Below are positions 1 through 8,074 of a stretch of 32,529 nucleotides of DNA, piece by piece; the stretch's first letter is position 1; each line of letters starts with the position of its first letter. The notes below the pieces were generated by a model that saw nothing but the letters and a program-made list of their open reading frames with translations, ran no database searches and was not told the origin of the DNA. The DNA is from an uncultured Slackia sp. (lineage in GTDB: Bacteria; Actinomycetota; Coriobacteriia; Coriobacteriales; Eggerthellaceae), in contig CAKUIK010000026.1 of assembly GCA_934661005.1 (NCBI GenBank), positions 1 to 32,529 of the forward strand, given 5' to 3'. A program made the translations under genes and the position numbers.

Positions 1-29
1 ATGGATGAGCCCCAGCCAATACAGGAAAT

Positions 30-51
30 CGCTAGGCCTGGCCGCCTAGCG
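30..51. repeat. Short perfect hairpin at the broken 5' side of the AEC gene
   Basis: Perfect 8-bp arms (30-37 and 44-51) around a 6-nt loop. The hairpin lies where the first membrane segment of the neighbouring AEC permease should be encoded. It is followed by no T-run, so it is not an obvious terminator. It may mark a junction or a small extragenic palindrome. Confidence 0.5.
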
Positions 52-104
52 TCTCCAGTAAATGGGGCGCACCCCCCTCGTTCGGAAAGCGCCCCGGTGA
101 GGTT

Positions 105-932
105 GTGTCGAAAATTGTATTCACGTTCACGCTGCCCTGCTCAGTCGTGCACGCGTTTGGAAGTGCCCAGTTCACGTCGCAACTTTTGATGCTTGTTCCC
201 ATTGGACTTGCCTGTGCATTCGTTCCATATGCCGTAGCCGCGATTGCGAGCAGACGCTGCGAGCGAGGCGACCGCATCTTTTACATGCTCAATATTTGTG
301 GCTTCAACATTGGATGTTTTGCTCTGCCCTATGTCCAGGCGCTGTTTTCGCCGGAAATGGCCGTCGCGGTCTGCATGTTCGATGCGGGGAACGCCATGAT
401 AATGACGGGCGGCGCCTATGCGCTGACGGGGCTCATAGCGGGAACGGGCAAGGGACCAATCGAGCAACCCCTGAAATTCGTCGCAAAACGCCTGTTCAGC
501 TCGTTGCCGTTTGACGCGTATCTCATCTTGATCATGCTTGCGATTTTCGATATTCAACTACCGCAGCAGGTTGTCGCGTTTACCGAACCGATTGCGAACG
601 CGAACGCGTTTTGCGCCATGCTTATGCTCGGTCTTATGATTGGCTTTACGTCGGCAGGCGCGAAGCTTAAAAAGGTTGCGGTTATTCTTGGCGCGCGTGC
701 GTTGTTTTCAATCGCATTTTGTCTGTTGGCCATCGCGTTTTTACCGTTCGATTTCACGACGAAACTGGTTATCTGCATTCTTCTTTGGGCGCCCGCGAGC
801 GCCATGGGCCCCACCTTCACATTATGGTGCGGCGGCGATGAAAAACTCGCCGGGCTTGCAAACGGCATCACAATCGTGGAAGCCATCGTGGTTGCGACGG
901 CAATTGTGCTTGTGACAGGCGTTGCGGCATAA
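105..932 (+). CDS. AEC-family permease (auxin efflux carrier-like), N-terminally truncated
   Basis: Hydrophobic protein of 275 residues from a GTG codon. The stretch VFTFTLPC near residue 5 matches the conserved segment that follows the first membrane helix in AEC (mem_trans) carriers; these usually have about 300-320 residues and ten helices. The remaining helices, a central charged loop (about residues 105-120) and the usual hydrophobic C-terminus are present. AEC proteins are secondary carriers of organic anions such as malate in bacteria; the substrate cannot be told here. The reading frame is open upstream to base 36 and residues just before the GTG still look family-like (PPSFGK), but in-frame stops at 33-35 and 6-8 close it. 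No hydrophobic first helix is visible in any frame, and the GTG has no well-spaced ribosome site. It is probably a truncated gene, possibly a pseudogene. The family call is fairly sure; that it is functional is not. Confidence 0.65.
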   Translation: MSKIVFTFTLPCSVVHAFGSAQFTSQLLMLVPIGLACAFVPYAVAAIASRRCERGDRIFYMLNICGFNIGCFALPYVQALFSPEMAVAVCMFDAGNAMIMTGGAYALTGLIAGTGKGPIEQPLKFVAKRLFSSLPFDAYLILIMLAIFDIQLPQQVVAFTEPIANANAFCAMLMLGLMIGFTSAGAKLKKVAVILGARALFSIAFCLLAIAFLPFDFTTKLVICILLWAPASAMGPTFTLWCGGDEKLAGLANGITIVEAIVVATAIVLVTGVAA

Positions 933-1065
933 GCGAAAGTCCATCGCTGGGCCCTGCGCGAGAAGCGATATATGCCAGGGTACGGGCAATATTGGCGAGT
1001 GCGTCGTGTTCGGCCGCATCGCTGCCCGCAACGCTATAGCGAAATAGTTTTTTCAACCCTCCGAT

Positions 1066-1107
1066 GCGAGGCGTCACCCCCTTCCTTGGGCGCCTCGCCA
1101 TTTTATT
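1066..1107 (+). terminator. Probable terminator of the AEC gene
   Basis: Perfect 8-bp GC-rich arms (1066-1073 and 1091-1098) are followed by the T-rich stretch CATTTTATT. It stands about 130 bases after the AEC stop codon, in the right orientation for it. The loop is 17 nt, and a CCC/GGG pair inside can lengthen the stem. Confidence 0.45.
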
Positions 1108-1210
1108 AGCAGATCCTTCGACCCTATGCGACGCGAAGGAGCCGCTTTTCTGTTGTTTGGCCCATAAAAGCGAAAGGGCGGAAGGTGGGGTATAGCGTGA
1201 ATTGATGTTC

Positions 1211-1293
1211 GAAAAGATAAAAAACCAAAAGGGGGCCTAGCCCCCATTCCTGAACGCGTGAAACGTTGTGAAGGAATGGGGGCTAGGCCCTCT
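1211..1293 (-). terminator. Rho-independent terminator of the suf operon
   Basis: Perfect 19-bp arms at 1233-1251 and 1272-1290, extendable by about three pairs including a G.T, around a 20-nt loop. Read on the minus strand, the stem is followed by a T-rich tract (complement of 1211-1230). It begins about 30 bases beyond the sufU stop codon. The stem is unusually long for a simple terminator. Confidence 0.85.
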
Positions 1294-1323
1294 CGGTAGG
1301 TCGAACGAACTTCGAAAAAGCAG

Positions 1324-1779
1324 CTATTCGGTCGTTGCCGGAGCGGCGTCGGCATTTTCGTGCAGCATGCCGTCAAGGGTGCGCCAGGCGAGCTCGGCGC
1401 ACTTCACGCGTGCAGGCATGTGCGAGATGTCTTGTAGCTGAGCAGCCTCATCAAGGTCGATTTTGTCTTGCTCGGTGAGTTCTTTGCCCTTAATCATGTC
1501 GATGAACAGCTGCGAGAGGCGCAGTGCTTCCTCGACGGTCTCGCCGGTGATCACGTCGGCCATCATGTCGGCTGAAGCCTGGCTCACGGCGCAGCCATGG
1601 CCGGTGAACGCCGCTTCCTCGATAACGCCGCCCTCGACGCGCAGCGACAGCGTGAGCTCGTCGCCGCAGCTCGGGTTGATGCCTTCGTGCGTATGCGTGG
1701 CGCCGTCCATCTCGTATTTGTAATCGGGGTGGGCGTTGTGGTCCATCAACGCCGTGGTATAAATTCCGCTATTCGCCAT
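1324..1779 (-). CDS. sufU: SufU, NifU-like Fe-S assembly / sulfur-accepting protein
   Basis: 151 residues of the SufU family, which takes persulfide sulfur from SufS and passes it to the SufBCD scaffold in Gram-positive bacteria. The zinc/persulfide ligands are all visible: Cys38 and Asp40 in NPSCGD, Cys63 in GHGCAVSQAS, and Cys127 in RVKCAELAW. The insertion between the second and third ligand regions, typical of SufU as against IscU, is present (about residues 95-120). The start codon lies inside the end of sufS (11-nt overlap), so the two are translationally coupled, as fits a sulfur donor and acceptor pair. It is the last gene of the operon, followed by a strong terminator. The identification is sure. 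Confidence 0.95.
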   Translation of the reverse strand: MANSGIYTTALMDHNAHPDYKYEMDGATHTHEGINPSCGDELTLSLRVEGGVIEEAAFTGHGCAVSQASADMMADVITGETVEEALRLSQLFIDMIKGKELTEQDKIDLDEAAQLQDISHMPARVKCAELAWRTLDGMLHENADAAPATTE

Positions 1780-3097
1780 GGAACATGCTCCAAACTCGAT
1801 TCAGGCCAGCCACCAGCTTGTCGACATCGCCCTTGTCGTTGTAAAAAGCGAGCGACGCGCGGCAGCAGGCGAGGTTTTCAACGCCAAGCCAGGTGAGAAG
1901 CGGCTGGGCGCAATGATGGCCAGCGCGAATGGCGACCTGGTCCATGTCGAGGATGCTCGCCACGTCGTGCGGGTGAATGCCATTCACGTTGAAGCTCACG
2001 ACACCATGATGCATATCTGCATTGGGGTGGCCGATGATGGTAATGAAATCGAGTTTGCCGAGCTCTTCCATGCAATAGGACACAAGGGCTTTCTCGCGAG
2101 CCTCGATGACGTCGATACCCACCGATTCGACGTAGGCGACGGCGGCTGCGGTGGCATAGATGCCCGCCGCGTCTTGCGTGCCGGCCTCGAATTTCTCGGG
2201 AACGGGCGCCCAGGTGGCGTCTTGCTCGGTCACGTTGTCGATCATTTCGCCGCCGGTTAGGAAGGGCGGCATGGCGTTGAGCAGCTCGTCTTTGCCCCAC
2301 AGCACGCCCATGCCGAAGGGACCGAAGAGCTTGTGCGCCGAAAATGCCAGGAAGTCGCAACCGATTTCGGTAACGTCGACTTTCACATGCGGTACCGACT
2401 GGGCACCGTCGACGACGAAGTAGCCGCCTTGCTCATGCACGCGGCGGCCGAGTTCTTTGACGGGGTTTTCGATGCCCAAAACGTTGGACACGTGCACGCA
2501 CGAAAGAATCTTCGTTTTCGGACCGATTTTCGCGTCCATTTCCTCGGGCGTGATAATGCCGTTCTCGTCGGGGTAGAGATACACAAGCTTCGCGCCTGTC
2601 GCGCGGCAGGCTTGCTGCCACGGGATGAGGTTCGAATGGTGTTCCATGATGGTGATGCAAACTTCATCGCCCGGCTCGAGCACGGTTGGCGCGAACGCCT
2701 TGGCGACGATGTTAAGCGCTTCGCTCGCGTTGCGGCACATGACGACATCTTGGGCCTTGGGCGCGCCGATGAACTTCGCGACGCGGTTGCGTGCCACGTC
2801 AATCGCCTCTGTCGCTTCGACGGACAGGCGGTAGAGGCCGCGCAGTGCATTCGCGTTCATTTCCTCGTAGAAACGACGCTGGGCGTCGAGCACGGTTTTC
2901 GGGCGCTGCGCGGTTGCTGCGCTGTCGAGGAACGCGAGGTCGGGATGGTTGGCAAGCAGCGGGAAGTCGCGCTTGTAGGGGTTTTCGGCGATGTTGGCCG
3001 CGCACACGATGTCGGGCGCGGTGGCCGAGGTCGCCGCGGCGTGCGCCGCATCGGCGATGGCGCAGGCGCTCGCGGCGCTGTTGGTGGTTTCAGTCAT
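1769..3097 (-). CDS. sufS: SufS, group II cysteine desulfurase
   Basis: 442-residue PLP enzyme that removes sulfur from cysteine as a persulfide on its own active-site Cys. The PLP lysine is Lys256 in FSAHKLFGP, and the persulfide cysteine is Cys396 in RAGHHCAQP, the short-loop pattern of SufS rather than IscS. The family usually has about 405-415 residues. The excess is an Ala-rich, low-complexity leader of about 38 residues before the conserved NPYKRDFPLL. The chosen ATG has a GAGG ribosome site about 9 bases upstream, so the extension looks genuinely translated; an internal GTG at residue 31 lacks such a site. It follows sufD after 17 bases and overlaps sufU. Confidence 0.95.
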   Translation of the reverse strand: MTETTNSAASACAIADAAHAAATSATAPDIVCAANIAENPYKRDFPLLANHPDLAFLDSAATAQRPKTVLDAQRRFYEEMNANALRGLYRLSVEATEAIDVARNRVAKFIGAPKAQDVVMCRNASEALNIVAKAFAPTVLEPGDEVCITIMEHHSNLIPWQQACRATGAKLVYLYPDENGIITPEEMDAKIGPKTKILSCVHVSNVLGIENPVKELGRRVHEQGGYFVVDGAQSVPHVKVDVTEIGCDFLAFSAHKLFGPFGMGVLWGKDELLNAMPPFLTGGEMIDNVTEQDATWAPVPEKFEAGTQDAAGIYATAAAVAYVESVGIDVIEAREKALVSYCMEELGKLDFITIIGHPNADMHHGVVSFNVNGIHPHDVASILDMDQVAIRAGHHCAQPLLTWLGVENLACCRASLAFYNDKGDVDKLVAGLNRVWSMFHGE

Positions 3098-3114
3098 AAG
3101 CGTGTGCCTCGAAT

Positions 3115-4347
3115 CTATTCGGCTTCGTCGAATTGGGCGGGAACGCCAATTTCGGCTGCAAGTTTCGCGATGGCCTGGCGCGTGTAGGCGTCGGGCGTGG
3201 TGATTGCCGCATCTTCAAACGTGGCGGTGGCGAACAGGCGCTCGGCGGCTTCTTGCGAAATACCGCGGCTCATGAGGTAGTTGAGCTGCTCGGGGCGCAT
3301 GTGGCCAATGGTGGCGCCGTGGTTGCCTGCGACGTCGTCTTCGCTGCACAAAATAATGGGGATCGACTTATTCTTCACGCGCTCGTCGACGAGGATGACC
3401 GATTCGGTTTCGGTGCCTTCCGCGCCCGCGCAGCCGCATGCCAAATCAATGGTGCCGCGAAGGATTTTCGTGCACTCGTCGGTGAGCACGCCTTGCGCGT
3501 CCATGAGGCACGTGGTTTTCTCGCCGCGGTGGCGCAGCAGGTAGTTGAAGTCGAGCGCTTCTTCGCCATGACCCACATAGCGCGTGGTCACGTGCACGTC
3601 GGAGCGCTTGCCCGACAGGTTGCCGGCCAGGCCCACGAACGATTTGCCCGCGCCGAGAACCGTGTGGCGCACCGTGATGCGTGCGTCGTCGTTAAGGAAC
3701 AGTGCGGTGTCGTCCATGGTGGTGAAGCCGTCGTTGGCGGCGTGCACGGTTTGAATGTCCACGTGCGCATCGGCATCGGCGAACACGCTGAGCGTGGAGC
3801 CGATGACGCCTTCGCCCGCCTCGGCGGAGTCGAAGCACACGAGCACCTGGGCGCTCGCGCCCTCCTCAACGACTACGTCGAGGGAAGCGACGCTTGCGGC
3901 GGCGTTTTTGCCATGCGCGTGGACGATGATGGGTTCGGCGAGCGTCGTGCCTGCAGCAACGCGCACAGCGCGCGTTTTAGCCGCGTGCGCGGCGAGCCAC
4001 TCGCCTGCAACGCGACCCATGCCATGCTCGAAGGCCTGAGGCACGTCGCGCGTGACGGGCGACGTTGCGGCCAAATCGAGGTTCACTTCGCCGCCGTTGA
4101 GAATTTCAGCGTCAGGCTGGGTGTTGTTCTGGGTTTTTGCCTGCTCAGGACGCGTGGCCCATGCACCGTTGGCGGCTGTGGCGAATGCGCCGAATTCAGC
4201 CGTTTGCGCGCCTTTGGGTACGTAGATGTCGATGCCGTCGGCGATGGTGTCGACAACGGCGATTTCCGCCTCGTTCATATCCAAGCGATGCCAGGTGGGG
4301 GAAATGAGCGCATTGGCGCGCAGGGTCGTTGTGGTGGTTTCGACCAT
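3115..4347 (-). CDS. sufD: SufD, Fe-S scaffold subunit
   Basis: 410-residue paralogue of SufB that forms the SufBC2D scaffold with it. The C-terminal part is clearly of the SufB/SufD family: HGATIGHMRPEQLNYLMSRG followed by an EEA-type helix. The N-terminal third is divergent, as is usual in SufD, and begins with a Thr-rich stretch. The ATG shares one base with the sufB stop codon (TAATG arrangement), so the two are coupled. It lies between sufB and sufS in the same operon. The identification is sure from sequence and position. Confidence 0.93.
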   Translation of the reverse strand: MVETTTTTLRANALISPTWHRLDMNEAEIAVVDTIADGIDIYVPKGAQTAEFGAFATAANGAWATRPEQAKTQNNTQPDAEILNGGEVNLDLAATSPVTRDVPQAFEHGMGRVAGEWLAAHAAKTRAVRVAAGTTLAEPIIVHAHGKNAAASVASLDVVVEEGASAQVLVCFDSAEAGEGVIGSTLSVFADADAHVDIQTVHAANDGFTTMDDTALFLNDDARITVRHTVLGAGKSFVGLAGNLSGKRSDVHVTTRYVGHGEEALDFNYLLRHRGEKTTCLMDAQGVLTDECTKILRGTIDLACGCAGAEGTETESVILVDERVKNKSIPIILCSEDDVAGNHGATIGHMRPEQLNYLMSRGISQEAAERLFATATFEDAAITTPDAYTRQAIAKLAAEIGVPAQFDEAE

Positions 4348-5759
4348 TATCCAATCGCCCCTTCCATTTCGAGTTTGATGAGGTTGTTCATTTCGACCGC
4401 ATATTCGAGCGGCAGTTCTTTGCTCACGGGGTCGGCGAAGCCGTTGACGACCATGGTGCGCGCCTCTTCTTCGGAAATACCGCGGCTCATAAGGTAGAAC
4501 ACGGTGTCGTCGGAAATGCGGCCGATGGTTGCCTCGTGGCCTACGTCGACGTTTTTGCAGCGGATGTCCATCGCCGGAATGGTGTCGGAACGGCTGTCAG
4601 CATCGAGCATGAGCGACTGGCAGCTTACCGATGCGGCGGAATTTTCGGCCTTCTCGGTTGCCACGACGCTCGAGCGGAACGTGGACACGCCGCCGCTCTT
4701 CGAAATCGACTTCGTCTCAATTGCGGCGCTCGTGTCGGGAGCGGCGAGCACGACCTTGCAGCCGGTGTCGAGGTTTTGGCCCTGACCAGCAAACGTGATG
4801 CCCGTGAAGGTGCAGGTCGACTTACGGCCGGAAAGAATGGACATGGGGTAGAGGTAGCCAACATGGCTGCCGAAGCTGCCCGAAACCCATTCAATCGATC
4901 CGCCTTCGTCGCACACGGAGCGCTTGGTGTTCAGGTTGTACATGTTCTTCGACCAGTTCTCGATGGTCGAGTAGCGCAGGTGCGCGTTCTTGCCGACGAA
5001 CAGCTCAACGGCGCCCGCGTGCAGGTTCGCCACATTGTATTTCGGGGCCGAGCAACCTTCGATGAAGTGCAAATCGGCGCCATCTTCCACGATGATGAGC
5101 GTGTGCTCGAACTGCCCCGCGCCCTTCGCGTTCAGACGGAAGTAGCTTTGCAGCGGGAAGTCGAGCTTGGTGTCTTTCGGCACGTACACGAAGCTGCCGC
5201 CCGACCATACCGCGCCGTGAAGTGCAGCGAACTTGTGGTCGGTGGGCGGAATGAGCGTCATGAACTTCTCGCGAATGAGCGGCTCCCATTTCGGGTCGTG
5301 CAGGGCTTCTTCAATGCCCGAATACACGATGCCCATCTTCGAGGCGGTGTCTTGCATGTTGTGGTAGACGAGCTCGGAGTCGTATTGGGCGCCGACGCCC
5401 GCGAGATATGCGCGCTCGGCCTGCGGAATGCCCAGGCGGTCGAACGTATTCTTCACGTCGTCGGGCAGGCTTTCCCAATCGCTTTTCTGGTCGGTGTTGG
5501 GCTTGACGTAGGTGACGATGTTGTCCATGTCCAAGCCCGCGATGGACGGACCCCAATCGGGGGCTGCCATGCTCTTGTAAATCTCGAGCGACTTCAGGCG
5601 AAACTCGAGCATCCATTCGGGCTCGTCTTTCTTCGCGGAAATCTCGCGCACGATTTCAGGCGTGAGGCCTGCGTCAAGGCGCTCAAAACCCTCTTCGCCG
5701 TAGCGGAAGTCGTAGAGGCTGCGGTCGATGTCCGCAACTTCGGAATGTTGCTTTGCCAT
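4347..5759 (-). CDS. sufB: SufB, Fe-S scaffold subunit
   Basis: 470 residues, the normal SufB length. It is the main scaffold on which clusters are assembled, with SufC as ATPase and SufD as partner. The N-terminus (VADIDRSLYDFRYGE), the central WSGGSFVYVPK and the C-terminal core (VGHEATIGRISDDTVFYLMS, then RGISEEEA) are all typical. Near the C-terminus the segment reads VNGFADP, so the place of the E. coli SufB Cys405 (NGFCKE there, from memory) is Ala. A GGAGG ribosome site precedes the ATG, 15 bases after sufC ends. The identification is sure. Confidence 0.96.
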   Translation of the reverse strand: MAKQHSEVADIDRSLYDFRYGEEGFERLDAGLTPEIVREISAKKDEPEWMLEFRLKSLEIYKSMAAPDWGPSIAGLDMDNIVTYVKPNTDQKSDWESLPDDVKNTFDRLGIPQAERAYLAGVGAQYDSELVYHNMQDTASKMGIVYSGIEEALHDPKWEPLIREKFMTLIPPTDHKFAALHGAVWSGGSFVYVPKDTKLDFPLQSYFRLNAKGAGQFEHTLIIVEDGADLHFIEGCSAPKYNVANLHAGAVELFVGKNAHLRYSTIENWSKNMYNLNTKRSVCDEGGSIEWVSGSFGSHVGYLYPMSILSGRKSTCTFTGITFAGQGQNLDTGCKVVLAAPDTSAAIETKSISKSGGVSTFRSSVVATEKAENSAASVSCQSLMLDADSRSDTIPAMDIRCKNVDVGHEATIGRISDDTVFYLMSRGISEEEARTMVVNGFADPVSKELPLEYAVEMNNLIKLEMEGAIG

Positions 5760-5774
5760 AGTGAGCCTCCGCCT

Positions 5775-6554
5775 TTACGCTTGCGCGGCCTGGGCGGCTT
5801 GCTCGAACTGTTCGAAGCCTTCCGTGTCGATTTTCTCGATGAGCGAGGCGGGGCCTTCGTGCACCATGCGGCCCTTCACCATGACATGCACGCGGTCGAC
5901 GTCGACGCGCTCAAGGATGCGCGTGTTGTGCGTGATGATGATGAGCGTGCCGTCGCACGTGCGGCGATATGCCTCAATGCCGCGCGAAACCACGGAAAGG
6001 GCGTCCACGTCGAGGCCCGAGTCGGTTTCATCCAGAATGGCCAGCTTCGGCTTGAGCAGCAACAGCTGCAGCATTTCGAGCTTCTTCTTTTCGCCGCCCG
6101 AGAAGCCGACGCCGAGCTCGCGGTCGAGGTAGGCGGGATCGAAGTCGAGCTCCTCGCACAGCTCTTGAGTGTGCTTGCGGAACTGCTTGCCCTTGAGGTT
6201 GAGGCCTTCGCGGCCCGCGGCTGCCGCGCGCAGGAAGCTCGACAGCGGCACGCCGGGAATTTCGACGGGCGCCTGGAAGCTCAAGAACATGCCGGCGTGG
6301 CTGCGCTTGTCGGGCGAAAGCGCGGTGACGTCCTGACCGTTGAATACGATGGAACCAGCGGCCACATTGTACGTGGGGTCGCCCATCACGACATGGCCGA
6401 GGGTGGATTTGCCGGCGCCGTTGGGACCCATGAGCACGTGGGTTTCGCCCTGAGCAACGCTCAGGTCGATGCCGTGCAGAATCTCCTTTTCGTCGACTGA
6501 CGCGGTAAGGCCGCTGACGCGCAGCAGCTCTCCCGTTGAGGTTTCTAATGCCAT
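5775..6554 (-). CDS. sufC: SufC, ABC-type ATPase of Fe-S assembly
   Basis: 259-residue soluble ATPase that drives the SufBCD scaffold. Walker A is GPNGAGKST (residues 43-51), the signature is FSGGEKKKLE, and Walker B is LAILDETDSGLD, the last with the SufC-specific DETDSGLD. The open frame extends 35 codons further upstream, but the ATG at 6554 has an AGAAAGG ribosome site and matches the family's N-terminus, so it was chosen. First gene of the operon; the usual actinobacterial order has sufC after sufD, and no sufR repressor gene is next to it. Confidence 0.96.
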   Translation of the reverse strand: MALETSTGELLRVSGLTASVDEKEILHGIDLSVAQGETHVLMGPNGAGKSTLGHVVMGDPTYNVAAGSIVFNGQDVTALSPDKRSHAGMFLSFQAPVEIPGVPLSSFLRAAAAGREGLNLKGKQFRKHTQELCEELDFDPAYLDRELGVGFSGGEKKKLEMLQLLLLKPKLAILDETDSGLDVDALSVVSRGIEAYRRTCDGTLIIITHNTRILERVDVDRVHVMVKGRMVHEGPASLIEKIDTEGFEQFEQAAQAAQA

Positions 6555-6665
6555 GGCAATTGCCTTTCTCTTATATATACCCCTTTTGAATACAAGAGTT
6601 GTTGGCAGGCGACGCTGCAGGGTGCCTTTCTCTTCAAGCTTTGGCGCCCGCGCGTGCAAGCCTAT

Positions 6666-6703
6666 TAAACCAACCTATGTAACGGGATTAAGATAAACCA
6701 ACC
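6666..6703. promoter_or_regulatory. Pair of direct repeats upstream of the suf operon
   Basis: TAAACCAACC occurs at 6666-6675 and 6694-6703, 28 bases apart start to start, 110-150 bases upstream of the sufC start codon. Equal orientation and near three-helical-turn spacing suit a protein-binding site. The regulator is unknown; an Fe-S-sensing factor would be the natural guess. Confidence 0.35.
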
Positions 6704-6929
6704 AGGCACCTCATTCAAGGCGAATTATTCTTCCATGGGACGAATCGGCACGAAGAGTCCTTACGTGGTTGCTGAAAGGTGCGATGCGGCGGCTGCGGCA
6801 TGGAACAATGCTGCGCTCCTCCTCTGTGCATCGCTGCTTGGAGCTATGTCGCCGTTCGACGTTCCGTTCTCCTCGTCCTGACGTTTGGTTTACGTTCGCG
6901 CAACGGTTTTCTGCTTATTGACGGTACGG

Positions 6930-6960
6930 TTGACGCTTCTTCTTTCTAAAAGGCTATACT
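6930..6960 (+). promoter_or_regulatory. Candidate sigma-70-type promoter of the glycosyltransferase gene
   Basis: TTGACG (6930-6935) and TATACT (6955-6960) with a 19-base spacer, which is long. It lies 57 bases upstream of the ATG at 7018. A second TTGACG at 6918-6923 is too far away to pair with this -10. Confidence 0.4.
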
Positions 6961-7017
6961 CTGGCAGTTACGAAAAACGGCTGCGCTTCGGTCTGGCCGC
7001 TTCGAGTCGATATTGAA

Positions 7018-8055
7018 ATGATTGGTATGCCGAATTCGAAACTGCTGACAATTGCCGTTCCCGCATATAACGCTGCGCCATATTTGCACGCGTGCCTCGA
7101 TTCGCTCGTTCAGTCGGGCGACGAGGTCGAGGTGCTCGTTGTCAATGACGGCTCGAAAGACGACACGCTTCAGGTGGCGCGCGATTACGCCGAGCGCTAC
7201 CCGAACATTGTTGTGGCTGTTGACCAGGAGAATCGCAACTGGGGCGGCGCGGTGAACCACGCTCTCGAACTGGCGTCGGGGGCGTTTTTCTATATCGTCG
7301 ATTCCGACGACTGGCTCGATTCCGCCAAGCTCACTGAAGTCGTTTCTAGTCTTCGCGCTTTGGAAGATGAGCAAGCGGGCGTTGATTTGTACATGGTGAA
7401 TTACGTGTACAACCGCGTAGAAAACGGTGACCGCCATACCATTTCGTACGAGAAGCTCCTTCCGAGCGATAGGGTCGTTGGCTGGAGCGCGATGAGTAAT
7501 CCGAGTCTTGACCAGTACATCATGATCCATAGCGCCATCTATCGCACGAACGTGGTGCGTGAGAGCGGTTTGGTGCTGCCCGAGGGCATGTCGTATATGG
7601 ACAGCCTGCTCATGCTCAAGCCTTTGCGCTTTGTGAAGAAGCTCTACTATCACGATTGCGATTTATATTGGTATACCATCGGCCGCGAGGGCCAGTCGAT
7701 TGACCCTTCGGTGCTCAAACGCCACATTGCCGACCAGATTCACGCGACGCATTTGGCGATTGACGGTTTTGATTACGAAAAGCTGCAGGCAATCAGTCCT
7801 CGTTTGGCGGGTTGCTCGCTGAGATACCTTTCAGCGATGCTTACTGTTTCGTCTATTCATTTGTTCCAGATTAATACGCCCGAATCTATCGCCGACAACA
7901 AAAAGCTGTGGCGCTACCTTCGCGAGAGCGATCCCGTGCTGTATCGCAAGCTTCGTTTTACGCTGGCGGGCCTGGTCAATCGCAAAACGGCACTTGGCCG
8001 CTGGGCTGCGAAATGCGGCTACGGCATAGCGGCGAACTTGTTTAAATTCGCATAG
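7018..8055 (+). CDS. GT-A fold glycosyltransferase, family 2
   Basis: 345 residues. The N-terminal catalytic domain reads LTIAVPAYNAAPYLHACLDS, then VVNDGSKDDT, then NWGGAVNHAL, with the metal/nucleotide-sugar DxD site in IVDSDDWL (Asp95, Asp97). There are no membrane segments, so it acts in the cytoplasm or at the membrane face. GT2 enzymes transfer a sugar from a nucleotide or lipid donor; neither donor nor acceptor can be read from sequence. The next gene, 19 bases on, is a flippase-fold membrane protein, a common partner in making cell-surface glycolipids or teichoic-type polymers. The ribosome site is weak; a second ATG three codons later is an alternative start. Confidence 0.88.
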   Translation: MIGMPNSKLLTIAVPAYNAAPYLHACLDSLVQSGDEVEVLVVNDGSKDDTLQVARDYAERYPNIVVAVDQENRNWGGAVNHALELASGAFFYIVDSDDWLDSAKLTEVVSSLRALEDEQAGVDLYMVNYVYNRVENGDRHTISYEKLLPSDRVVGWSAMSNPSLDQYIMIHSAIYRTNVVRESGLVLPEGMSYMDSLLMLKPLRFVKKLYYHDCDLYWYTIGREGQSIDPSVLKRHIADQIHATHLAIDGFDYEKLQAISPRLAGCSLRYLSAMLTVSSIHLFQINTPESIADNKKLWRYLRESDPVLYRKLRFTLAGLVNRKTALGRWAAKCGYGIAANLFKFA

Positions 8056-8074
8056 CGCAATGTGAGAAGAGTCT

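Larger units (their letters stand above)
933..1323. other. Convergent intergenic region between the AEC gene and the suf operon
   Basis: No convincing gene. It holds two hairpins that probably end transcription from each side (1066-1107 and 1211-1293). A small palindrome (1032-1041) followed by six T (1048-1053) is a weaker extra candidate. A minus-strand open frame at about 950-1101 has a protein-like composition but overlaps the AEC gene and has no recognised family. Confidence 0.5.
6555..7017. other. Divergent control region between sufC and the glycosyltransferase gene
   Basis: 463 bases without a convincing gene. On the sufC side a 12-bp stretch containing the sufC ribosome site is exactly duplicated (6561-6572 and 6623-6634). 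Further out stands the direct repeat TAAACCAACC (6666-6675 and 6694-6703). On the other side a plus-strand promoter candidate ends at 6960. TATATA at about 6572-6577 could be a minus-strand -10 box, but no well-spaced -35 was found. Confidence 0.5.

Noticed and set aside
868..1101. Minus-strand frame of 77 codons after the AEC gene
   Set aside because: The middle (SDAAEHDALANIARTLAYIA) looks protein-like, but it overlaps the AEC gene, has no ribosome site seen and no family recognised. It could be a gene remnant at most.
4329..6500. 723-codon plus-strand frame across sufB and sufC
   Set aside because: Antisense shadow of two certain Suf genes; the product has no domain pattern.
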